This document shows positions 13,479 to 18,204 of a stretch of DNA of 18,204 nucleotides, piece after piece; within the stretch, counting starts at the first letter, position 1; each line of letters opens with the position of its first letter. Made by a program: the position numbers and the translations under genes. The notes below the pieces were generated by a model that saw only the letters and a list, made by a program, of their open reading frames with translations, had not been told where the DNA came from and ran no database searches. This DNA is from Pseudobdellovibrionaceae bacterium. GTDB lineage: Bacteria > Bdellovibrionota > Bdellovibrionia > Bdellovibrionales > Bdellovibrionaceae. The stretch covers positions 1 through 18,204 of the forward strand of contig CANCBY010000031.1 of the NCBI GenBank assembly GCA_947374445.1, written 5' to 3'.

Positions 13479-14098
13479 TGATTCGAAACATTTGGGCCGT
13501 GGGCCGTAACTATGCAGATCACGCTAAAGAAATGGGGAGCGAACCCACTGCCTCACCGATGATCTTTCTCAAGGCTGGCAGCTCGGCGACTGTCAATGCG
13601 ATGGAGTTGACGTTGCCACATTGGACCACGGAGGTTCATCACGAAGTCGAACTAGCACTTAAGTTTAGCTCGCAAATGAAAATCATGGAGTGCGCGGTGG
13701 CTCTGGATCTCACGGAGAGAAACCTGCAAACTCAGGCCAAAAAAGAGGGCAAGCCGTGGACTATGGCGAAATCATTTGATGGCGCCTGCCCGGTCTCGGC
13801 GTTTTTCGGTATTAAAAGCCTTGAGGCCTTGAAGGATCTTGAGATTCGCCTCTGGGTTAATGAGGAGCTTCGCCAGCAAGCGAGCTTTCGGCAGATGATT
13901 TTTGATCCAGCCTACTTAGTCGATTATGTTATCAAACACTTCCCTGTTTGCGCGGGCGACCTGCTTTTAACAGGCACGCCGGCTGGAGTTGGTCCCTTGC
14001 AGGACGGTGATGTGGTCAAAGCCGAAATCCGTGGTGAAATCACTCACAGCTGGCGAGTGGTCAAAGAAAAACCACCCAAAGACGCAACCCCTGCTTAA
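13475..14098 (+). CDS. Fumarylacetoacetate hydrolase family protein (FAHD1-like)
   Basis: 207 residues from ATG 13475, chosen because it overlaps the preceding stop by four bases (ATGA) and begins just before IWAVGRNYADHAKE, the standard FAHD1-type N-terminus. Metal ligands of the fold are visible: Glu57 and Glu59 in HHEVEL and Asp78 in ALDLTERNLQ. Lys99 lies in AKSFDGACP and the C-terminal LTGTPAGVGPL motif is intact. Bacterial and mitochondrial relatives act as acylpyruvate hydrolases or oxaloacetate decarboxylases; others work in aromatic degradation. No aromatic-degradation genes are present nearby, so a small house-cleaning role on oxo-acids is more likely, though inferred. Adjacent putA (79 bases on) is another carbon-catabolism gene. 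Confidence 0.88.
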   Translation: MMIRNIWAVGRNYADHAKEMGSEPTASPMIFLKAGSSATVNAMELTLPHWTTEVHHEVELALKFSSQMKIMECAVALDLTERNLQTQAKKEGKPWTMAKSFDGACPVSAFFGIKSLEALKDLEIRLWVNEELRQQASFRQMIFDPAYLVDYVIKHFPVCAGDLLLTGTPAGVGPLQDGDVVKAEIRGEITHSWRVVKEKPPKDATPA

Positions 14099-14154
14099 AA
14101 TACCAATAAAACGCACTGATTTTGTTGAAATGAAAAACTCTCCGGAGTAGCTTT

Positions 14155-14177
14155 GCCCCTCTAAAATGGGGGCTCCT
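14155..14177 (+). promoter_or_regulatory. Hairpin at the putA translation start
   Basis: GCCCC (14155-14159) pairs perfectly with GGGGC (14169-14173), loop of nine bases, directly before ATG 14178. The 3' arm covers the only purine-rich block that could act as a ribosome binding site, and the alternative start ATG 14166 lies in the loop. It could lower or regulate initiation; the stem is only five base pairs. Confidence 0.3.
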
Positions 14178-17120
14178 ATGTCATTAGAAAATCAAGTGCG
14201 CAGCAAAGGCGAAGAAATCCTCAACCGCATGGAAAGCCAATCCAAAGGCTCGATCTTTAACAAAGATTGGTGGTATGGCCAAATCATGGACTGGTCGATG
14301 AAAAACGAAGACTTCAAAACTCAGATGTTTCGCTTTGTTGACGTTTTGCCATCCCTGAATTCAGGCAGCGAAGTCGCCCGTCACTTGAAAGAATATTTCT
14401 CTGAAAGCGGAGAAGAGCTTCCATCTGTTTTTAATTTTGGTTTGGGCTTGGGCTCTCTAGCACCTGGCTTGATGGCCGGAGCTATTCGCAAAAACGTCAC
14501 TCAAATGGCGAAGATGTTCATCACCGGTGAAAATCCGGATGAGGCCCTGCCCGTTATCAAAAAAGCTCGCAAAAATAAGATTACGTTTACGGTCGACATC
14601 CTTGGCGAAGCTACTCTCAGCGAAAAAGAAGCTCTCGAGTATCAATCTAAATATATGGAACTCATCGAGTGGCTGGCAAAAGACGCCAAAAACTGGGATG
14701 AAGTACCACAGATCGATCGCGATGCGGATGGCCCTATTCCAAAGGTCAACGTCAGTGTTAAGCTCACAGCTTTATACTCTCAGATCAACGACAAAGCTTG
14801 GGACTTCACGAAGTCTCAGTTGAAAGAACGCCTGCGCCCCATTCTTCGCTTAGCGATGGAAAAGGGTGTTTTCATCAACCTCGACATGGAACAATACTCG
14901 GTGAAGCATTTGACTCTCGAAGTTTTTAAAGAACTCATGCTCGAGACGGAGTTCAAAAGCTACCGCCATTTTGGTTGCGTGATTCAGGCTTACTTGCGCG
15001 ACTCTTTGGCCGACATTCATGATCTGGTTCGCTTTGCACAAACACGCGGAACTCCAATCACGGTTCGCCTGGTCAAAGGCGCTTATTGGGATTATGAAAC
15101 TGTCGAGGCAGAACAACGCCGATGGAGTATCCCGGTTTACACGATCAAGCAAGAGTCCGATGCCAACTATGAGGCTTGCGCTGAATTGCTTTTGCAAAAC
15201 TACAAATACATCCGCGCGGCCTTTGCTTCGCACAACGTAAGATCATTGGCTGCGGCGCTTGTGGCTGCCGAAAAACTGGGTGTGCCGAAAGAGGGCTTTG
15301 AAATTCAAATGCTTTACGGAATGGCCGACCCGATCAAACGCTCACTGGCTGACATGGGTTATCGCATCCGCGAGTACGCTCCCGTGGGCGAACTGATCCC
15401 TGGCATGGCTTATCTTGTGCGCCGACTTCTCGAGAACACATCTAATGAATCATGGCTCCGTGGCAAATTTGCCGAAGGTCAAACGATTGAGAAACTTCTG
15501 AAAGATCCACGCGCGGATTTGAAATCCACAACAGGCGAGCTCAAAGTCGAAAATCGTTTTTACAATGAAGCTCTTTTGGATTTTGCTTTCGAAGAAACTC
15601 GCAAATCGATGGAGATCGCTCTCACTGAAGCGCGAAAAGACTTAGGCAAGATTTACCCGCTTGTGATCAATCACAAGCAAGTTAAGACCTCTCGCACTCT
15701 CCCGCGCACAAACCCTTCAAACACCTCTCAAATTGTCGGACAAATTTGCTTGGCCTCTATTGAAGACGCTGAAGCCTCTGTGCAAGCGGCACAAAAAGCT
15801 TTCGCCACTTGGAAAAAAGTTCCATCTGAGCAACGTGCAGACCTGATTGACCGCGTTGCCGATCTGATGGTGCGCGATCGCTACAAACTCATGGCCACTC
15901 AGGTTCTCGAGGTTGGCAAGCCTTGGGCCGAAGCCGACGGCGATGTCACGGAAGCTATCGATTTTTGCCGCTACTATGCTCGCCATCAGCGCGAGCTCAC
16001 AAAGCCAATCAAGGTCGGTCAAACGCCTGGCGAATCTTCGCAGTATGAATACATGCCTCGCGGAATCGCGCTCGTTATTGCTCCTTGGAACTTTCCGCTA
16101 GCGATTCTTTGTGGCATGGCCGCAGCTGCTCTTGTCACTGGTAACACCGTGATCATGAAGCCTGCAGAACAAAGCTCTGTGGTTGCTGCAGGGCTCATGG
16201 ATCTATTCATCGAAGCAGGGCTTCCCGCTGGCACTGTCAACTTTTTGCCAGGCCTTGGCGAAGAGGTTGGTGAATACTTAGTTCAACATGCAAAGATCGC
16301 AACAATTGCCTTCACAGGCTCAAAAGCCGTGGGTCTTCACATTTTAGCAGAGGCTGCTAAACACAAGCCCGGCCAAACTTCAGTCAAACGTTGTATCATC
16401 GAAATGGGTGGCAAAAATGCTGTGATCATCGATAGCGATGCCGACCTTGACGAAGCCGTCGACGGAGTTTTGTATTCTGCATTTGGCTTTGCAGGGCAAA
16501 AGTGCTCGGCTGCCTCAAGATGCATCGTGCTCGAAGAAGTTTTTGATAAATTCGAACAACGTTTGCTCGAAGCTACAAAATCCATTCATCAAGCCTCTGC
16601 AGAGAGCGGAATGGCATATCTAGGCCCCGTTGTTGACGAAGAAGCTCATCAGAGAATTCTCGCAACCATCGAGGAAGCTAAAAAGACCAACAAACTTTTG
16701 TTTCAAGGCCCTAGCGTCGCTGGTGGAAATTTTGTTCCAGCCACAATATTCACGCAAGTGGATGGAAACTCAAAGCTCGCTCAAGAAGAAATTTTCGGCC
16801 CAGTGCTAGCTCTGATCAAAGCCAAAAACCTTGAACAGGCTCTCGAGATTGCAAACTCAACAGAGTACGCTCTAACCGGGGGACTCTTCTCACGCTCACC
16901 AGAAAATATTAAAAAAGTCAGAGCGGAGTTTGAAGTCGGCAACCTGTACATCAACCGCGGTATCACAGGTGCCATGGTCGATCGACATCCTTTTGGTGGC
17001 TTTAAAATGTCAGGCGTTGGCAGCAAAACCGGCGGCCCCGATTATTTGAAGCAATTCACCGAGCCCCGCTGTGTGACCGAGAACATGCTCCGCAGAGGCT
17101 TTGCTCCGGCTGAGGTTTAG
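14178..17120 (+). CDS. putA: Bifunctional proline dehydrogenase / L-glutamate-gamma-semialdehyde dehydrogenase
   Basis: 980 residues from ATG 14178 (984 from ATG 14166). Oxidises proline to P5C with FAD, then glutamate semialdehyde to glutamate with NAD. N-terminal proline dehydrogenase barrel, about 100-470: VSVKLTALYS, INLDMEQY, VRLVKGAYWDYE with Lys300, FASHN, and the substrate-binding Arg415-Arg416 in YLVRRLLEN. C-terminal aldehyde dehydrogenase, about 500-970: IAPWNFPLAI, VIMKPAEQSS, FTGSKAVG, general base Glu742 in IEMGGKN, nucleophile Cys776 in AGQKCSAAS, and EEIFGPVL. The size matches short (type A) PutA such as those of Bradyrhizobium and Geobacter. It lacks the N-terminal ribbon-helix-helix domain, so it should not repress its own gene. 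A membrane-associated flavoenzyme feeding the respiratory chain. Transcription probably ends at the terminator about 260 bases downstream. Confidence 0.96.
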   Translation: MSLENQVRSKGEEILNRMESQSKGSIFNKDWWYGQIMDWSMKNEDFKTQMFRFVDVLPSLNSGSEVARHLKEYFSESGEELPSVFNFGLGLGSLAPGLMAGAIRKNVTQMAKMFITGENPDEALPVIKKARKNKITFTVDILGEATLSEKEALEYQSKYMELIEWLAKDAKNWDEVPQIDRDADGPIPKVNVSVKLTALYSQINDKAWDFTKSQLKERLRPILRLAMEKGVFINLDMEQYSVKHLTLEVFKELMLETEFKSYRHFGCVIQAYLRDSLADIHDLVRFAQTRGTPITVRLVKGAYWDYETVEAEQRRWSIPVYTIKQESDANYEACAELLLQNYKYIRAAFASHNVRSLAAALVAAEKLGVPKEGFEIQMLYGMADPIKRSLADMGYRIREYAPVGELIPGMAYLVRRLLENTSNESWLRGKFAEGQTIEKLLKDPRADLKSTTGELKVENRFYNEALLDFAFEETRKSMEIALTEARKDLGKIYPLVINHKQVKTSRTLPRTNPSNTSQIVGQICLASIEDAEASVQAAQKAFATWKKVPSEQRADLIDRVADLMVRDRYKLMATQVLEVGKPWAEADGDVTEAIDFCRYYARHQRELTKPIKVGQTPGESSQYEYMPRGIALVIAPWNFPLAILCGMAAAALVTGNTVIMKPAEQSSVVAAGLMDLFIEAGLPAGTVNFLPGLGEEVGEYLVQHAKIATIAFTGSKAVGLHILAEAAKHKPGQTSVKRCIIEMGGKNAVIIDSDADLDEAVDGVLYSAFGFAGQKCSAASRCIVLEEVFDKFEQRLLEATKSIHQASAESGMAYLGPVVDEEAHQRILATIEEAKKTNKLLFQGPSVAGGNFVPATIFTQVDGNSKLAQEEIFGPVLALIKAKNLEQALEIANSTEYALTGGLFSRSPENIKKVRAEFEVGNLYINRGITGAMVDRHPFGGFKMSGVGSKTGGPDYLKQFTEPRCVTENMLRRGFAPAEV

Positions 17121-17222
17121 GTGTGTGAGGCTCTGAGGACTAAAGTGACCCTAATGCCGCGCCTTCAGCCATGAAGTGCTCGCGGGTTAAATAACCAGAT
17201 TCACAGACTGGCACATAAAACT

Positions 17223-17342
17223 TTAGCCCAGGATCGAATAGATCAACAGCAAGTAGTAGAGGATCTTAAGCCCCAGCATGAATAGCCGGAGAAAATGCTC
17301 AAGGTCCTCTCGTTTTTTCCGATAATCATCATGTGTGTTCAT
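17223..17342 (-). CDS. Small putative membrane peptide, 39 residues
   Basis: A short frame beginning MNTHDDYRKKRED and ending IYSILG with TAA. Its ATG (17342) has a near-ideal Shine-Dalgarno: AGGAG with six bases to the start. The first ~19 residues are charged and helical; residues about 20-38 (LFMLGLKILYYLLLIYSIL) form one hydrophobic segment long enough to span a membrane, with positive residues on the N-terminal side. No family recognised. It lies between putA and the DUF475 gene, on the same strand as the latter, and antisense to the likely putA 3' untranslated region. A perfect hairpin overlaps its ribosome binding site. It could be a regulator subunit, a stress peptide or a type I-like toxin; the sequence does not decide. 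Confidence 0.6.
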   Translation of the reverse strand: MNTHDDYRKKREDLEHFLRLFMLGLKILYYLLLIYSILG

Positions 17343-17345
17343 GAC

Positions 17346-17370
17346 AATCTCCTCTCGTTGTGGCGAGAGG
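17346..17370 (-). promoter_or_regulatory. Hairpin masking the ribosome binding site of the 39-residue gene
   Basis: On the minus strand CCTCTCG, a six-base loop, then CGAGAGG make a perfect 7-bp stem (17351-17357 with 17364-17370). The 3' arm runs directly into AGATTGTC and the ATG, and its last three bases (AGG) are the first half of the AGGAG ribosome binding site. Opening of this stem by heat, a small RNA or a protein would expose the site. The pairing is seen directly; regulation is inferred. Confidence 0.45.
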
Positions 17371-17380
17371 AATCCGTTCC

Positions 17381-17412
17381 AAACGGCGGCTCTAGGGTCG
17401 CCGTTTTTATTT
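17381..17412 (+). terminator. Intrinsic terminator, plus strand
   Basis: AAACGGCG (17381-17388) pairs perfectly with CGCCGTTT (17399-17406) around a 10-base loop; together with the T-rich continuation this makes TTTTTATTTC. It is the strongest terminator in the window. It points in the putA direction and lies about 260 bases after the putA stop, so it probably ends the putA transcript, with the short minus-strand gene sitting inside that long 3' untranslated region. It has no T-tract in the minus direction. Confidence 0.85.
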
Positions 17413-17475
17413 CAATTCTTGGGCTTGGGCGCTTTTCAAATTAATTCGAACTGATATCCGTGCGGCGATTGCGAG

Positions 17476-18204
17476 CTAAGCCCTCTTCGCTCGAACACTC
17501 GAAAATATTGAAAGCCCGATAAAAGTGGCACCCAATGTCCCCGTGATCCATTCAGGGATTTCGACAACCGTGCCCAAAAACATCATCGCGGCAAGAGCTG
17601 CCACCGCGTAAAAAGCACCGTGCTCCAAAAATGCAAAGGCTTGGAGCGTGCCCTTTTCAACCATCATGATTGTGAGGCTTCGCACGAACAGTGCACCAAT
17701 GCCAAGACCGATGGCGATGATAAAAAGATTGTTGGTGATCGCAAAGGCTCCGATGACTCCATCAAAACTGAATGAGGCATCTAGAACTTCGAGATACAAA
17801 AACATTCCCACACTCGCGCGGTGCAATTCTTTTTCGGAAAGCGCTGCAGCCCCGGCTGCGGTCTCAGGTGCCTTTAAAAACTCACCAATAGCTTCAACTA
17901 ATAGAAAACTAATGACCCCGGCAATCCCCGAGTAGACAACGGGCAGTGCCTCGTCAGCAGGAACAAGCTTGCTGAAAATAAAAATTAAAATTAAAACCAC
18001 GCCCACTTCGGCGGCTTCGAGCCGGCCCAGCTTGGCCAAAGGCTTCTCGATGACACTGATCCAGTGCACATGATTATTTTGATCGAAAAAATACTTGAGC
18101 GCCACCAACATCAAAAAAGCGCCGCCAAATGCCGAGACCTCATGATGTACCGAAGTCATGATGGCTGCATAATCTTGAGGGGCAAAGGCCGCCATCTTTA
18201 AAGC
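17476..18204 (-). CDS. DUF475 / TerC-like integral membrane protein, N-terminus outside window
   Basis: 242 codons are visible and the frame stays open to the edge (A-L-K precede the Met at 18195). That Met corresponds to an internal position in family members of about 330-360 residues, so the true start is outside the window and the first ~100 residues are missing. Visible features: HHEVSAFGGAFLMLVALKYFFD followed by VHWI, typical of DUF475; the signature EVLDASFSFDGVIGAFAIT, which parallels the acidic membrane motif of TerC-type proteins; and about six hydrophobic segments. The TerC superfamily includes proteins linked to tellurite resistance and to metal-ion (Mn2+) export. No other ter gene is in view. 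It ends in RAKRA with no clear terminator. Confidence 0.85.
   Translation of the reverse strand, partial: ALKMAAFAPQDYAAIMTSVHHEVSAFGGAFLMLVALKYFFDQNNHVHWISVIEKPLAKLGRLEAAEVGVVLILIFIFSKLVPADEALPVVYSGIAGVISFLLVEAIGEFLKAPETAAGAAALSEKELHRASVGMFLYLEVLDASFSFDGVIGAFAITNNLFIIAIGLGIGALFVRSLTIMMVEKGTLQAFAFLEHGAFYAVAALAAMMFLGTVVEIPEWITGTLGATFIGLSIFSSVRAKRA

Noticed and set aside
14850..15233. 127-residue minus-strand frame inside putA
   Set aside because: Antisense to well-conserved proline dehydrogenase motifs; a shadow of codon bias.
17151..17264. A minus-strand open stretch of about 40 codons (reading ...VDLFDPGLKFYVPVCESGYL...) overlapping the end of the 39-residue gene
   Set aside because: It has no ATG near its beginning and only a GTG without a good ribosome binding site; 40 codons between stops is expected by chance. 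Its protein-like look may be accidental, or a decayed gene end.

Overview
The window most resembles a chromosomal segment of a Bdellovibrio-like predatory bacterium (Bdellovibrionota). I infer this from the gene mix: a long phage-fibre-like shaft protein with the C-terminal tip layout I associate with Bdellovibrio surface fibres, several small secreted proteins of unknown function, an exported S51 peptidase, a matrixin lipoprotein, and a PutA without the DNA-binding domain. I ran no database search. No transposase, integrase, CRISPR array, tRNA or rRNA was found.

Layout. Positions 1-4717 (+) hold the 3' part of a large fibre/adhesin gene and, overlapping its end, a secreted protein built from about twelve 55-residue NHL repeats. 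A convergent gene (4714-6372, -) encodes an exported FN3-like protein that probably ends in an outer-membrane barrel; its stop codon shares a CTAG tetramer with the NHL gene stop. A small secreted protein (6488-6877, +) follows. Next is a 520-residue protein (6956-8518, +) that is almost entirely charged coiled coil but ends in what I read as an alpha-crystallin/Hsp20 domain. On the minus strand come an exported cyanophycinase-like S51 protein (8548-9609) behind an 87-residue protein with a clear promoter and ribosome binding site (9644-9907), then a matrixin-type metalloprotease lipoprotein (10034-10675).

Positions 10676-11197 carry no convincing gene. They contain several perfect hairpins, a long-range stem, a G-rich run and a T-tract, and may encode a structured RNA. 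An orphan PhoB/OmpR-type response regulator (11198-11902, -) follows; its promoter is preceded by TTAA elements spaced 11 bp apart, which suggests autoregulation. Housekeeping genes come next: Hsp33 (12018-12911, -), a SixA-like histidine phosphatase translationally coupled to a fumarylacetoacetate-hydrolase-family enzyme (12978-14098, +), and bifunctional proline dehydrogenase/P5C dehydrogenase PutA (14178-17120, +). A strong intrinsic terminator for plus-strand transcripts lies at 17381-17412. Between putA and that terminator, on the opposite strand, is a 39-codon membrane-peptide gene (17223-17342) with a strong ribosome binding site partly paired in a perfect hairpin. The window ends in the C-terminal two thirds of a DUF475/TerC-like membrane protein (17476 to beyond 18204, -).

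How they fit together. The first half is dominated by cell-surface and periplasmic proteins that would suit prey or surface contact and macromolecule degradation. The second half is stress response (redox chaperone Hsp33), signalling, and amino-acid catabolism (proline to glutamate), in line with a bacterium feeding on protein. The most unusual items are the coiled-coil/alpha-crystallin fusion, the short membrane-peptide gene with its hairpin-masked ribosome binding site, the S51 protein with Gln where the catalytic Glu is expected, the structured intergenic region, and the phased TTAA elements.
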